Positions 1 to 8,762 of a DNA stretch of 64,000 bases are shown here, in pieces (positions within the stretch are counted from its first letter, which is position 1; each line of letters begins with the position of its first letter). Under the pieces are notes generated by a model. That model saw only the letters and a program-made list of their open reading frames with translations. It made no database searches and was not told where the DNA came from. The position numbers and the translations under genes are program-made. This DNA comes from Gottfriedia solisilvae (GTDB lineage Bacteria > Bacillota > Bacilli > Bacillales > Bacillaceae_G), in NCBI RefSeq assembly GCF_002128405.1, contig NZ_NETJ01000004.1, forward strand, positions 248,001 to 312,000. Reading direction: 5' to 3'.

Positions 1-317
1 ATTTTGACTGCAAGTAGTGCTTGACCAATTGTATTATTGATTTTGTGAGCTCCAGTATGATTTAAATCTTCCCGTTTCAAATAAATTTGAGCTCCACCTG
101 CGTACTTTGATAAATTCTCAGCATAATAAAGGGGTGTTTCACGACCAACATAATCTTTTAATAGTTTTTCTACTTCAGCAAAAAAACTCGGGTCCTTCTT
201 TACGTTTGCATATGCTTCCTCTAATTCAGTAACGGCTTGAACAAGTGTTTCAGGTATATATTTTCCACCATACATTCCGAAGTGTCCCTTCAAATCGGGC
301 AAGACATAACTTTTCAT
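1..317 (-). CDS. trpB: Tryptophan synthase beta chain, N-terminal part (runs off the window)
   Basis: Makes the last step of tryptophan synthesis, joining indole and serine with PLP. About 105 codons are visible, from the ATG at 317; the rest lies beyond base 1. The N-terminus contains [15 protein letters not shown] and, near residue 85, [15 protein letters not shown], which is the TrpB segment carrying the PLP-binding lysine. A GGAGG site inside the end of trpF, eight bases before the ATG, sets the start. The ATG lies one base after the trpF stop, so it is the sixth gene of the operon; trpA should follow outside the window. Confidence 0.96.
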   Translation of the reverse strand, partial: MKSYVLPDLKGHFGMYGGKYIPETLVQAVTELEEAYANVKKDPSFFAEVEKLLKDYVGRETPLYYAENLSKYAGGAQIYLKREDLNHTGAHKINNTIGQALLAVK

Positions 318-318
318 C

Positions 319-927
319 TCAAATTCCTCCTCTTTTTACTGTATTAATAAAAGCTTCTATTTTCTTTTCATCCTTTTTGCCATCTGTTTCTACTCCACTA
401 CTTACATCAACCATCACTGGTTTCACAATTTCACTTGCTAATAAAACATTATCAATCGTCAAACCACCTGCTAAAATCAACTTTCTTTCAATGTTTTTAT
501 TATTAAGGAGATTCCAATCAAATGTTGTTCCATTTCCGCCTCTATACGGTCCAAGCGGGCTATCTACTAAAATATAATCACATGGATACTCAGCAATTTG
601 ATTAATATCTAACTCAGTTTCAATTCGAATAGCCTTTATGACTGGATATCGCAATGTTTGGCAAAACGATGGAGACTCGTCTCCATGAAGTTGTAAGTGG
701 GTCAATCCAACCTCTTCAAAAATTGATTCTAAATTTTCCTTTGTTTCATTTACAAACACACCTATTTTGAGAATATGTTTTGGGAGTGTTTGAATGATTT
801 CCTTAGCTTTAGATACACTAATTTGACGTTTACTTTCAGCAAAAACAAAGCCGATTGCATCAGCACCTGCTTCAATAGCGAACTGAGCTGTTTTACAATC
901 CGTTATCCCACAGATTTTTACATTCAC
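319..927 (-). CDS. trpF: Phosphoribosylanthranilate isomerase
   Basis: Third step of the tryptophan pathway: rearranges phosphoribosylanthranilate to the carboxyphenylaminodeoxyribulose phosphate used by TrpC. The 202-residue TIM-barrel shows the family start NVKICGIT with its catalytic cysteine, [16 protein letters not shown] and, near the end, LAGGL. The start is GTG, overlapping the trpC stop by four bases (GTGA), with a GGGGG-rich ribosome site upstream. This tight coupling is typical of Bacillus trp operons. Length is normal and no lesion is seen. Confidence 0.96.
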   Translation of the reverse strand: MNVKICGITDCKTAQFAIEAGADAIGFVFAESKRQISVSKAKEIIQTLPKHILKIGVFVNETKENLESIFEEVGLTHLQLHGDESPSFCQTLRYPVIKAIRIETELDINQIAEYPCDYILVDSPLGPYRGGNGTTFDWNLLNNKNIERKLILAGGLTIDNVLLASEIVKPVMVDVSSGVETDGKKDEKKIEAFINTVKRGGI

Positions 928-1712
928 TGTTTTGCCCCCTTCAAATTAGGAACCATTAAATCATTCATACTAGTAGCCAAATCTCCACTTCTCATTAACG
1001 CTTCTCCTACAAGTACACCGCTCGCACCTGCATCACTGACTCTTTTCGCATCCGTATTCGTAAAGATCCCACTTTCACTTATGACATAGCTTCCAAATGA
1101 ACTAATAGATGGTGCCAATCTTTCAGTTACTGCTAAATCCACTTCAAATGTTCTTAAGTTTCGATTATTAATTCCAATTATCTTAGGACCAACTTTAAAT
1201 GCTTTTTCTAAATCCGCTTCATCATGAACTTCCATTAACACTTCCAAATTTTGTTGTATAGCATATCCATACAATTCACTGAGTTCAGAGGGAGTCAGGG
1301 CAGCCGCAATTAAAAGAATAATATTTGCACCATTTTCTTTTGCTAAATCTATTTGGACTTGATCAATAATGAAATCCTTACATAAAATCGGAATATCAAC
1401 AGATTCTCTAACAAGTCTCAAATCATGAAACGATCCTTTAAAAAAGGTAGCGTCTGTTAAAACCGAAATTGCTGCTGCACCATTTTCCGAATAATGTTTG
1501 GCTTGTTCTGCTGGGTTTAAGTGAATATTTATATCTCCTTTGGAAGGCGAAGCCCGTTTAAACTCTGCAATCACTGATAATGTGTTTGCCTGTTCAAGCT
1601 GTTGGATAAGGGAATACGTCATTTCTTTCTGCATCTCTTTTCTTTTTAACTCTTTTAAGCCTTTTATTTCTTTCCTTTTTTCAAAAAGAATTCGCTCCAA
1701 AATCGTTTCCAT
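924..1712 (-). CDS. trpC: Indole-3-glycerol phosphate synthase
   Basis: Closes the indole ring to give indole-3-glycerol phosphate for TrpB/TrpA. 262 residues, normal for the family. Signature elements in order are VIAEFKRASPSKG (catalytic Glu and Lys), ILCKDFI with the catalytic lysine, IGINNRNLRTFEVDL and VISESGI. The ATG follows directly after the trpD stop (TAA then ATG) with an AGAGGTG ribosome site. It sits fourth in the operon between trpD and trpF. Confidence 0.97.
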   Translation of the reverse strand: METILERILFEKRKEIKGLKELKRKEMQKEMTYSLIQQLEQANTLSVIAEFKRASPSKGDINIHLNPAEQAKHYSENGAAAISVLTDATFFKGSFHDLRLVRESVDIPILCKDFIIDQVQIDLAKENGANIILLIAAALTPSELSELYGYAIQQNLEVLMEVHDEADLEKAFKVGPKIIGINNRNLRTFEVDLAVTERLAPSISSFGSYVISESGIFTNTDAKRVSDAGASGVLVGEALMRSGDLATSMNDLMVPNLKGAKQ

Positions 1713-2741
1713 TTAAATCACCTCTTTTTTGAATTTAGTAGTTTGTTCGACTAACAGACATAATTTTTCATAGGCCGCTCCAGAGTCTATACTCTCTTGC
1801 GCTTTTTTGATTCCATCTGAAATGTTTTGTACAGTACCCGATGTATAGATTGCAAGACCTGCATTTAATAAGACTGTGTCACGAAATGCTCCTCTTTCTC
1901 CTTTTAAAACGCCTAAAAGTATGTCTGCATTCACTTTCGAATCTCCCCCAATAATTGATGCATTAGGGTAGCACGTTAGGCCAACTTCTTCCGGATGTAG
2001 AGTCATTTTTTTCAGGATGCCATTTTCCAATAGGACTAAGTGATTTTGTCCTTCAAGAGAAGCTTCATCTAGATGTCCTGCGCCATTGATCACTATTGCT
2101 CTTTTTCGTCCAAGTTTTTTTAATACCTCAGCAAACATTTCTAAATAGTCCCGTCGATAAATACCTAATAATTGCGTTTCTAACTCAATTGGATTTGTCA
2201 AAGGTCCGATTAAATTAAAAATAGTAGGAATTTGCAATTCACGTCTTACTTTCATCACTTTTTTCAACTTCGGATGAACATGAGGAGCGAATAAAAAAGC
2301 GATCCCAATCTTTTCTAATAATTCTTCTGCATAATGAGATGGAATTGATAAGTGAACACCAAGCTCTTCTAAAACATCCGCACTTCCGGTTTTACTAGAC
2401 ATACTTCTGTTCCCATGCTTTGCTACTGGAATTCCAGAACCAGCAATGACGAATGCTGAAGTGGTACTCACGTTAAAGCTAAGTGATCGATCTCCTCCAG
2501 TTCCGCAATTATCAATGACGTTCTGAAACTTTCGTGAAAACCCAATCGTATTGTTCCTTATTGCATTTACAAGCCCTGCAATTTCATCAACTGTTTCACC
2601 CTTCGTTTTTAAAGCTATTAAAAATGCAGCAATCTCACTATCAGATATCTCTTCATCCAAAAGCATTTGTCCAACTGCTAATTGCATTTCTTCAGACGAA
2701 AAGGATTCTTTATTTGCTAATCTTTGAAGATATTCTTTCAT
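1713..2741 (-). CDS. trpD: Anthranilate phosphoribosyltransferase
   Basis: Transfers phosphoribose from PRPP to anthranilate. The family signatures GTGGD and KHGNRSMSSKTGSADVLE are present, with a conserved C-terminal substrate region. The longer reading frame reaches 2765, but the ATG at 2741 (MKEYLQRLANK) is preceded at seven bases by AAGGAGGAG and is chosen, giving 342 residues. The gene overlaps the end of trpG by about 32 bases, which suggests translational coupling. Confidence 0.96.
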   Translation of the reverse strand: MKEYLQRLANKESFSSEEMQLAVGQMLLDEEISDSEIAAFLIALKTKGETVDEIAGLVNAIRNNTIGFSRKFQNVIDNCGTGGDRSLSFNVSTTSAFVIAGSGIPVAKHGNRSMSSKTGSADVLEELGVHLSIPSHYAEELLEKIGIAFLFAPHVHPKLKKVMKVRRELQIPTIFNLIGPLTNPIELETQLLGIYRRDYLEMFAEVLKKLGRKRAIVINGAGHLDEASLEGQNHLVLLENGILKKMTLHPEEVGLTCYPNASIIGGDSKVNADILLGVLKGERGAFRDTVLLNAGLAIYTSGTVQNISDGIKKAQESIDSGAAYEKLCLLVEQTTKFKKEVI

Positions 2742-3324
2742 TGCTAAACTCCTCCTTAATTTCATTTAAAAAATTTAGTAATAACTGCTTACCTTGCTTA
2801 GTACCGATCGACTCTGGGTGAAACTGCATACCATAGATTGGATATCTTCTATGCTTAATTGCCATAATTTCTTGATCATCCATTGATGTTGCTAATGTTT
2901 CAAAATAATGTGGTAAACTGTCTTTTTGAATCACCAAGGAATGGTACCTCATTACCTCCAAAGGTTGATGTAAGTATTCAAATAAATTACTTCCTTGGTG
3001 AGTAATATTTGAGGTTTTTCCATGCTTAATGGTCCTTGCTTTTTCAATGGTGGCACCAAATACATAACCAATTGCTTGATGACCTAAACAAATACCAAGC
3101 ATTGGAATTGATTCATAAAACCTTCGGATCAAATGAAGCGTTTCGTGTTTTTCTTCTGGTTTACCTGGTCCCGGTGAAAGTACAATTGCTTTTGGCTTTA
3201 ACTGTTCGATTTCATTTATGCTGATTTTGTCATAACGAGCTACGTATACTTCTTCTCCAAGTTCTCCTAAAAATTGATAAAGATTGTAGGTAAATGAGTC
3301 ATAATGATCAATTAGTAATATCAT
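2710..3324 (-). CDS. trpG: Anthranilate synthase glutamine amidotransferase subunit
   Basis: Releases ammonia from glutamine for TrpE. A class I amidotransferase: LLIDHYDSFTYN at the start, nucleophile Cys in GICLGHQ, and the His-Glu pair in MQFHPES. 204 residues. In B. subtilis this role is filled by PabA in the folate operon; here a copy lies inside the trp operon, as in the B. cereus group, overlapping trpE by 17 bases. It could serve both anthranilate and aminodeoxychorismate synthases, so a pabA role cannot be excluded. Confidence 0.95.
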   Translation of the reverse strand: MILLIDHYDSFTYNLYQFLGELGEEVYVARYDKISINEIEQLKPKAIVLSPGPGKPEEKHETLHLIRRFYESIPMLGICLGHQAIGYVFGATIEKARTIKHGKTSNITHQGSNLFEYLHQPLEVMRYHSLVIQKDSLPHYFETLATSMDDQEIMAIKHRRYPIYGMQFHPESIGTKQGKQLLLNFLNEIKEEFSNERISSKISK

Positions 3325-4720
3325 GATTTCCCTCCAGAAAAGCTTTCATTTTATGAATGGTTTCCTCAAACTCTTGTTCAGGTGAACTGTCATAAACAAT
3401 CCCTGCACCTGCTTGAATAAAGGCTTCATTGTTTTTAAAAACGATTGTTCGAATCGCTAAAGCAAAGTCCAGATAACCATTTGCTGAAATATAACCAACT
3501 GCCCCGGAGTATACACCTCTTTTTGACTCTTCTAATTCATTAATGATTTCCATTGCCCTTATTTTCGGTGCCCCTGAAACAGTCCCCGCTGGCAAACATG
3601 ATATAAATGCATCAAGTGCTGTAAATGGTTTCTTTAAAGTCCCACTAACCTCAGATACTAAATGCATGACGTATTTGTATTTTTCAATATCCATAAATTT
3701 TTCTAATCTTACCGAACCAAACTCACAAACTTTCCCAAGATCATTTCTACCTAAATCGACGAGCATTTTATGTTCAGCTAATTCCTTTTCATCTTGAATC
3801 AAATGTTTCTCAAACATCTCATCTTGTTCGACGGTCTGCCCTCTGCCCTTTGTACCAGCAATTGGGTTCGTTATCACTTGACTACCTCTAACTTTAATTA
3901 AGCTTTCTGGTGATGTACCAGCCACCACGCTAGTTCCAAAATCTATATAATACATATATGGTGAAGGGTTTTGGATTCGTAACTTACGGTAATAATCAAA
4001 CGGATTCCCTTCAAAACTTGCCTTCATTCTCTGTGATAATACGACTTGAAATATATCTCCTGACTGAATATACCCCTTTGCCTTCTCGACTTTTGTCATA
4101 TATTGCTCCTTCGTTACTTCAGATTCGAAGGGGGAAAATCTGAAAGGCATTTGCTTCAGGTGTATATTTTCATTCAAAATTTCTTGTTTAAGATCTTGAA
4201 TTTCCCTTTCAAGCATTTCAGTAGTTGTTTCTTTTGAAAGCTTAATCCCGACAATTGATATTTGTTGCTCTAAATGATCGAAAACAATAACAACTTCAAA
4301 AAACATGAGATGAATATCCGGCAATCCGATTGTATCTTCTAAAACTTCTCCAATTTCTTCAAACTGTCGAACGATATCATAACCAACATATCCAATTCCT
4401 CCGCCTATGAAGGGTATTTGGTATTCTTCAATCGCTGTTTGATTAGGTATTAGCTCCTTTAACTTTAAAATTGGATTACCGCTGAACTCTTCTTTATGAC
4501 CATTTCTATATAAAACTTCTCCTTGTTGATTCGTCCCAATTAACTCAAATACTGGACTGCGACCAATAAATGAGTATCTGCCAGCATCCTGGTGTTTAAA
4601 TGAGCTTTCGAATAAAAACTTCTTTGTTCCAGATAATTTGTTAAAAAGAGATATTGGTGTAAATGTATCTCCTTGCAATGCTTCAAATATGATTTCAACT
4701 TTGTTTTGCAATGATGACAT
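3308..4720 (-). CDS. trpE: Anthranilate synthase component I
   Basis: First committed step: chorismate plus ammonia to anthranilate. 470 residues with the chorismate-binding core at the C-terminal half (SPSPYMYYIDFG, ITNPIAGTKGRG, CLPAGTVSGAPKIRAMEII). The N-terminal part, with LFESSFKHQDAGRYSFIG, matches the tryptophan-feedback domain of TrpE rather than PabB. The ATG is preceded by AGGAGG at eight bases. It is the first structural gene, about 60 bases downstream of the second T-box terminator. Confidence 0.97.
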   Translation of the reverse strand: MSSLQNKVEIIFEALQGDTFTPISLFNKLSGTKKFLFESSFKHQDAGRYSFIGRSPVFELIGTNQQGEVLYRNGHKEEFSGNPILKLKELIPNQTAIEEYQIPFIGGGIGYVGYDIVRQFEEIGEVLEDTIGLPDIHLMFFEVVIVFDHLEQQISIVGIKLSKETTTEMLEREIQDLKQEILNENIHLKQMPFRFSPFESEVTKEQYMTKVEKAKGYIQSGDIFQVVLSQRMKASFEGNPFDYYRKLRIQNPSPYMYYIDFGTSVVAGTSPESLIKVRGSQVITNPIAGTKGRGQTVEQDEMFEKHLIQDEKELAEHKMLVDLGRNDLGKVCEFGSVRLEKFMDIEKYKYVMHLVSEVSGTLKKPFTALDAFISCLPAGTVSGAPKIRAMEIINELEESKRGVYSGAVGYISANGYLDFALAIRTIVFKNNEAFIQAGAGIVYDSSPEQEFEETIHKMKAFLEGNHDITN

Positions 4721-4782
4721 GTCATTAACCTCCTAAAAATTTACTTGTTTATAGATGGTTCTAATTGAACCAAGTGAATAAA

Positions 4783-5072
4783 AAAAGTCCCCTATACGCA
4801 CAGAAAACTGTACATATAGAGGACGATTATTTTATACCGCGGTACCACCTCGATTGGATTAGAAAAGGTCTAATCCCACTTTTCAGATACGGGAAATGTT
4901 GTTTGTAACAATCCGATATCCTATCCTTTTAACGGTGGAAGTCCGGGCATCCCTACTATAAATTTCAAGATGCCTCTCGTAAGCCCATTCGATATAGGTT
5001 CCTGTGTTAGACTCTCACCATTGTCTAACTCTCTGTGACATTCACCAATATTTACTCTTCTTACTCAGCGAT
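4783..5072 (-). ncRNA. Trp T-box riboswitch, trpE-proximal copy
   Basis: Transcribed leader that senses uncharged tRNA(Trp). The T-box sequence AGGTGGTACCGCGG is at 4837-4850. The specifier region reads GAATGGGC, giving UGG, the only Trp codon. The intrinsic terminator (GTCC...GGAC stem followed by seven T) occupies about 4783-4825, and antiterminator pairing through the T-box would melt it. The start of stem I is estimated from the GCTGAGTAAGAAGAGTAA block. Confidence 0.92.
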
Positions 5073-5100
5073 TTAACAATATGATTTTAAAAATAAATAC

Positions 5101-5363
5101 AAAAAGGGCCCCCCGTCTTAAAAAGGACGAGAGACCCGTGGTGCCACCTTCATTAGCTGATTAACAGCTCGCTTTGTCAGTATCCAAATTATAATGAATA
5201 CTCGCCTCTTGTAACGAGGAGGCTACTCGCCAAAGCCTACTACTAAACGAACGGTTCGGTTTGGAAGCTCGGAAGTCCATTCGCAATTACTTTCACACTG
5301 ATTCTCACCAACCATCAGCTCTCTTTAGTTTCCGTAATTGTTACTACTCTTCGTCAACGCTAA
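5101..5363 (-). ncRNA. Trp T-box riboswitch, promoter-proximal copy
   Basis: A second complete T-box leader placed before the other. It has stem I with an AGAGAGCTGATGGTTGG core, the specifier loop GAATGGAC (UGG), the T-box AAGGTGGCACCACGGG at 5135-5150, and a strong terminator at about 5101-5137 (GGGTCTCTCGTC against GACGGGGGGCCC, then T5). Both copies read the same codon, so two antitermination decisions must succeed in series before trpE is reached. Confidence 0.93.
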
Positions 5364-5383
5364 GTTAAAATTTAATTGTCCTA

Positions 5384-5412
5384 ATACTAATATGTGATAA
5401 AAAAAAAGTCAA
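5384..5412 (-). promoter_or_regulatory. Sigma-A promoter of the trp operon
   Basis: TTGACT (5407-5412) and TAGTAT (5384-5389), 17-bp spacer. It lies immediately before stem I of the first T-box, which is where the operon promoter should be. Confidence 0.8.
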
Positions 5413-5490
5413 TGACTAGAAATAAAATAGTAAAAATATTATTCGAGCGCAAGAAACGTTTTTTGTCGATAAATTACGAAAATATATTAG

Positions 5491-5892
5491 TCAGATAACC
5501 ATTTTCCAAATGGTTTTATTGATATTTTTGGCAACTAAAAATTCTACAAAAGGTAATGTAATCATTGATAATATTAATAATAATAATAGCAGCATTATAT
5601 TAATAGAACCTAAAACTAATTTATCAATAACTGCCGCTAGAAACACGAACACCATTAAAAGAAAATAACTTATTTTAGAGCTTTTTTCTATGATTCTTTG
5701 TCCTAATTCTTCCTCTTGTAAAATACCAAATTTCTCTTCTTTCGATCCCCAAGTAATCGCTGTTAAAAACAATATTAATAAACCGCCTATCGAACCGACT
5801 TCATTAAAACCAACATCTTTTCCAATCCAAATTTTATAAATAGTAAATCCCACTACAATTAATGAAGCTATACCAGATAATAATGCTGTTAT
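5491..5892 (-). pseudogene. Small membrane protein whose start codon appears mutated (ATA)
   Basis: About 133 codons encoding four predicted membrane segments, with an acidic loop (WGSKEEKFGILQEEELGQ) in the middle; the type often paired with a small XRE regulator. The open frame reaches upstream to a TGA, yet contains no ATG, GTG or TTG before the internal GTG at 5853, which would remove the first membrane segment and has no ribosome site. A good AGGAGG lies nine bases before the codon ATA at 5890-5892, so the original start was probably ATG there. The same base change turned a presumed ATGA overlap into ATAA. ATA could in principle be a very weak start; otherwise the gene is silent. Confidence 0.6.
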
Positions 5893-6109
5893 ACGTCGAG
5901 TCCTCCTGATTCACTCATCCCCTCAAAACAAAATAAATCATCTACTGTAATGCCTAATGAAATGCGAGTTGTAAACTTGGATCATATTTATTATTCTCGA
6001 TTGCATTGATCGTCTGTCTAATTACATGACATAAGTCTGCTAATTTCCCTTGTGAAATCTCTAATTTTTCTCTATATTCTTTGATTCTATTTATCCATGT
6101 TAACTTCAC
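5889..6109 (-). pseudogene. XRE-family regulator, frameshifted
   Basis: Small helix-turn-helix repressor remnant. The first segment reads [20 protein letters not shown], then [21 protein letters not shown], and stops at a TAG (5954-5956). The continuation, [19 protein letters not shown], resumes in another frame from about 5955 to the TAA at 5889-5891. Intact family members read straight through this point (LAF, a few residues, then LGI..DLF), so a short deletion with frameshift is inferred near 5957. The start is also unclear: the ATG with a ribosome site (6096-6098) is one base out of frame, leaving a GTG at 6107-6109. An intact relative is at 16916-17137. Confidence 0.75.
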
Positions 6110-6156
6110 CTTCACAGTAATATATGTAAAATATGTTTTACACTGCGTTCAGACAA

Positions 6157-6183
6157 ATAAAAAAAGATCTGTTTCACCAGACC
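6157..6183 (-). terminator. Intrinsic terminator after the PAS kinase
   Basis: GGTCTG-loop-CAGATC hairpin followed by seven T on the minus strand. Confidence 0.65.
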
Positions 6184-6212
6184 CTTCATTTTACTATTCT
6201 AATATAATTATC

Positions 6213-7259
6213 TTATTGATTAAACCTAATATTAAACGTCGTTCCATCTGGACTTGATACAAAATCAATCGTGGCATTATTTCTTTTTGCGATTGCATAA
6301 CAGATTGCCAATCCTAGACCTGTACCATTCTCCTTTGAAGTGACAAACGGAGTAGATATTCGATCATTTATTTCAGGAGGAATCCCTTTTCCACTATCTA
6401 TAATTGATAATACGACCGTACCTTCTTTTATATACGTTTTTATAACAACCGAATCGTGTGGTTTCATCGCATCTAAAGAATTACTAACCATATTCAAAAG
6501 AAGCTGGCGAATCTCATTTTGATCAATTTTTATAGTTGGAATACTAGACAATTCTAAATGAATGAACTTATTTTCTTTTAATGCTCTTGTTTCAAGCAAT
6601 GGATTTAATGTTTTTATGATCCCATTTAAATCATTAAACTCAATTTTATTTGGCTTAACTTTAGCTATATCAAGAAATTCCGAAATGATGTTATTTACGC
6701 GGTTCATCTCGTCAATCATTAACGCAAAAATATCCTTATAGTCACTTAAATCATCATTTTCTGAGATTACTTGCAAAAAGCCTTTTACAATTGTAAGTGG
6801 ATTCCGTACTTCATGAGCGACCCCCGCTGCCATCTCACCAATAATTCTAATTTTCTCTATATACATCTGTTCTTCTTCATACTTTTTCTTCTCTGTTACA
6901 TCCGTAAATATGGATAAAATCCCATTTTTATCAGGGATAACTCTAATTTCTACATCTCTTTTAGAGTATTCCGTAACAATTTCAAATGTCTGTATTTCCT
7001 GTTCATCATAGGCTTTATTATAATATTTATAAACATCAGTTCCGATATAGTTAGGTAGAACATCCCACATACATGCTCCTAATAGCTCTTCTTTTGGCTT
7101 CTCAATCATCGCTTCCGCAGCTTTGTTAATAAATACAAATTCCATTTTTGAGTTTAGGTAATAACAACCTTTGACCATATTCATTAGTACATCTTGCATG
7201 TCTACGTGTTTAATTAGTCTTTTCTCGTCTAGAAAAGACATATTTTCTAATGATTCCAT
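6213..7259 (-). CDS. PAS-domain sensor histidine kinase, no linked response regulator
   Basis: Soluble two-component kinase of 348 residues. A PAS domain fills about residues 20-125 (CYYLNSKMEFVFINKAAEAM). A dimerization/phosphoacceptor helix follows, with His about 149 in AAGVAHEVRNPLTIVKGF, then the HATPase domain with the N box (LLLNMVSNSLDAM), DSGKGIPP and GTGLGLAIC. No membrane segment is seen. The H-box resembles the sporulation kinases KinA-KinE, so a role in phosphorelay input is possible but not shown. The frame opens at 7277, but AGGAGG nine bases before the ATG at 7259 sets the start. No response regulator is adjacent. Confidence 0.9.
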   Translation of the reverse strand: MESLENMSFLDEKRLIKHVDMQDVLMNMVKGCYYLNSKMEFVFINKAAEAMIEKPKEELLGACMWDVLPNYIGTDVYKYYNKAYDEQEIQTFEIVTEYSKRDVEIRVIPDKNGILSIFTDVTEKKKYEEEQMYIEKIRIIGEMAAGVAHEVRNPLTIVKGFLQVISENDDLSDYKDIFALMIDEMNRVNNIISEFLDIAKVKPNKIEFNDLNGIIKTLNPLLETRALKENKFIHLELSSIPTIKIDQNEIRQLLLNMVSNSLDAMKPHDSVVIKTYIKEGTVVLSIIDSGKGIPPEINDRISTPFVTSKENGTGLGLAICYAIAKRNNATIDFVSSPDGTTFNIRFNQ

Positions 7260-7626
7260 AAAGATTGTCCTCCTCACCTATAGAATACCAACGTAGATAC
7301 TAAGAAATAACGGAAGAGACTGTTGAGGAACCCAATATGTATTGTCTATCTTCCAAATTTTCAATATGTTAACTTCCTCTCAATCTAGAATAACATATTT
7401 CTAAAATTTCTGAAAATAACGTTACAGGTCATTTCTATTAATTTGATCTATTATTTTTAGTGAACTCTACTTAATTGTTAAACTTTTCACATCAAGCACT
7501 TCAAAATGCAATTTACTTTTCATGATAAGTATTCAATAAATACCACATTTTTCCTTTTAAAACTTGCAAATTAATTCTAATTAGACTATCATCTAATTAG
7601 ATACTTATAAAAGTAGGTGATCAATA
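7260..7626. promoter_or_regulatory. Divergent intergenic region with two TCTAATTAGA palindromes
   Basis: About 370 bases without a gene between the kinase and the ArsR gene. The notable element is a perfect 10-bp palindrome, TCTAATTAGA, present twice at 7576-7585 and 7592-7601, sixteen bases centre to centre and just ahead of the ArsR gene. This is a likely autoregulatory operator. The remainder is AT-rich with nothing recognisable. Confidence 0.5.
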
Positions 7627-8205
7627 ATGCAGTTGAATAAGATTGTCGAGTTTCATAAAGCACTAGGTGATCTAAACCGCGTTCGTATAATCGCTTTGCT
7701 TCAACAAGGTCAATTGAGTGGGCAAGAGATTGCCGGGAAGTTAGGACTAAAACCACCGACAATCACACATCATATTTCAAAACTTAGAGAAGTTGGCTTA
7801 ATTAAAGAACGCAGAGATAAGAACACTATCTATTTTTCTATTAATCTAAAGATATTAGAAATGAGTGCAAAATCGATTATGACTGTCGGTACAGGAGGGA
7901 ATACAAATATGGAAATGTCAGTAACGGAAGAAGAACGTTCAGCCATTATCAATAATTTCTTCACAAAAGATGGAAAATTAAAGATATACCCTGCACAAAG
8001 GAAGAAAAAACTAGTAGTCCTTGCACATATGATAAAAGGATTAGAGTTTGGGAGAGTTTATCAAGAAAAAGAGATTAATGAATATTTGAAACAATACCAT
8101 GAGGACTATGCTACACTTCGACGAGAGCTCATTATGTGTCAATATATGTATCGTGAAAATAGTTTATATGAGTTAAACCCTGTTGAATTGTGGTGGTTAA
8201 GTTAA
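7627..8205 (+). CDS. ArsR-type winged-helix regulator with DUF2087 domain
   Basis: 192 residues. Residues about 1-75 form an ArsR-family winged helix (FHKALGDLNRVRIIALL, then a recognition helix in KPPTITHHISKLREVGLI). No CxC or other metal-site cysteines are seen there, so it is unlikely to be a classical metal sensor. Residues about 105-190 match DUF2087 (INNFFTKDGKLKIYPAQRKKKLVVL), a domain common in Bacillus regulators of unknown ligand. The ATG follows an AGGTGATCAAT site. It stands alone, with palindromes upstream and a terminator downstream. Confidence 0.88.
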   Translation: MQLNKIVEFHKALGDLNRVRIIALLQQGQLSGQEIAGKLGLKPPTITHHISKLREVGLIKERRDKNTIYFSINLKILEMSAKSIMTVGTGGNTNMEMSVTEEERSAIINNFFTKDGKLKIYPAQRKKKLVVLAHMIKGLEFGRVYQEKEINEYLKQYHEDYATLRRELIMCQYMYRENSLYELNPVELWWLS

Positions 8206-8232
8206 TAAATGTGATACCTATTCTAAAATATG

Positions 8233-8271
8233 AAAAAGCCTACCTCAGAACGAATTCTAGGTAGGTTTTTT
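8233..8271. terminator. Bidirectional terminator between the convergent ArsR and monooxygenase genes
   Basis: CCTACCT/AGGTAGG stem with an A-run before and a T-run after, so it can serve both strands. Confidence 0.8.
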
Positions 8272-8308
8272 AAATATGGAACTTATAGTAAAAATTAGAC
8301 ATTTCGAT

Positions 8309-8620
8309 TTAAGCTGAAATACCCTTCCCACCCTCTGGCTTGAGAGTTGCAATTCTTTCCATTCCTGTAATGATTGGTTTTGCACGTTTGATTAATATTT
8401 GTGTAGATTCAAGAGTGAGCGACTCTTGATGAGCTTGCACGCTACACCATACTTCATATACAAACACTGAATTTGGCTCATCCTCGCAAATACTTACATG
8501 ATACATTTCACATTCATCCAAATTCTCCATTGATTCCGCTGCTTCCAATAAAATATTGACTAACGATTCACGTTCTCCCTCTTTTACTGTAAACTTGCCG
8601 AACAATCCAAATTTACTCAT
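8309..8620 (-). CDS. ABM-domain (putative quinol monooxygenase) protein
   Basis: 103 residues matching the antibiotic-biosynthesis-monooxygenase fold: N-terminal FGLFGKFTVKEGERESLVNIL, then CEMYHVSICEDEP and the central VFVYEVWCSVQAHQESL, where the YEVW and H positions are typical. Members are small dimeric ferredoxin-like proteins that oxidise quinols or act in heme or redox stress; the substrate cannot be told here. A single gene, convergent with the ArsR gene. Confidence 0.8.
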   Translation of the reverse strand: MSKFGLFGKFTVKEGERESLVNILLEAAESMENLDECEMYHVSICEDEPNSVFVYEVWCSVQAHQESLTLESTQILIKRAKPIITGMERIATLKPEGGKGISA

Positions 8621-8762
8621 TCTTTTTCTCCTTTATGGTGTTTTTTTCATATTACTTATTTCTACAGCGAACTGACATTTACCTATTATTTCCATAAATA
8701 AATAAGTTAACATGTAGTCATTAACTAAAAGAATAAGAATTTACATTGCAAACAACACCAAC

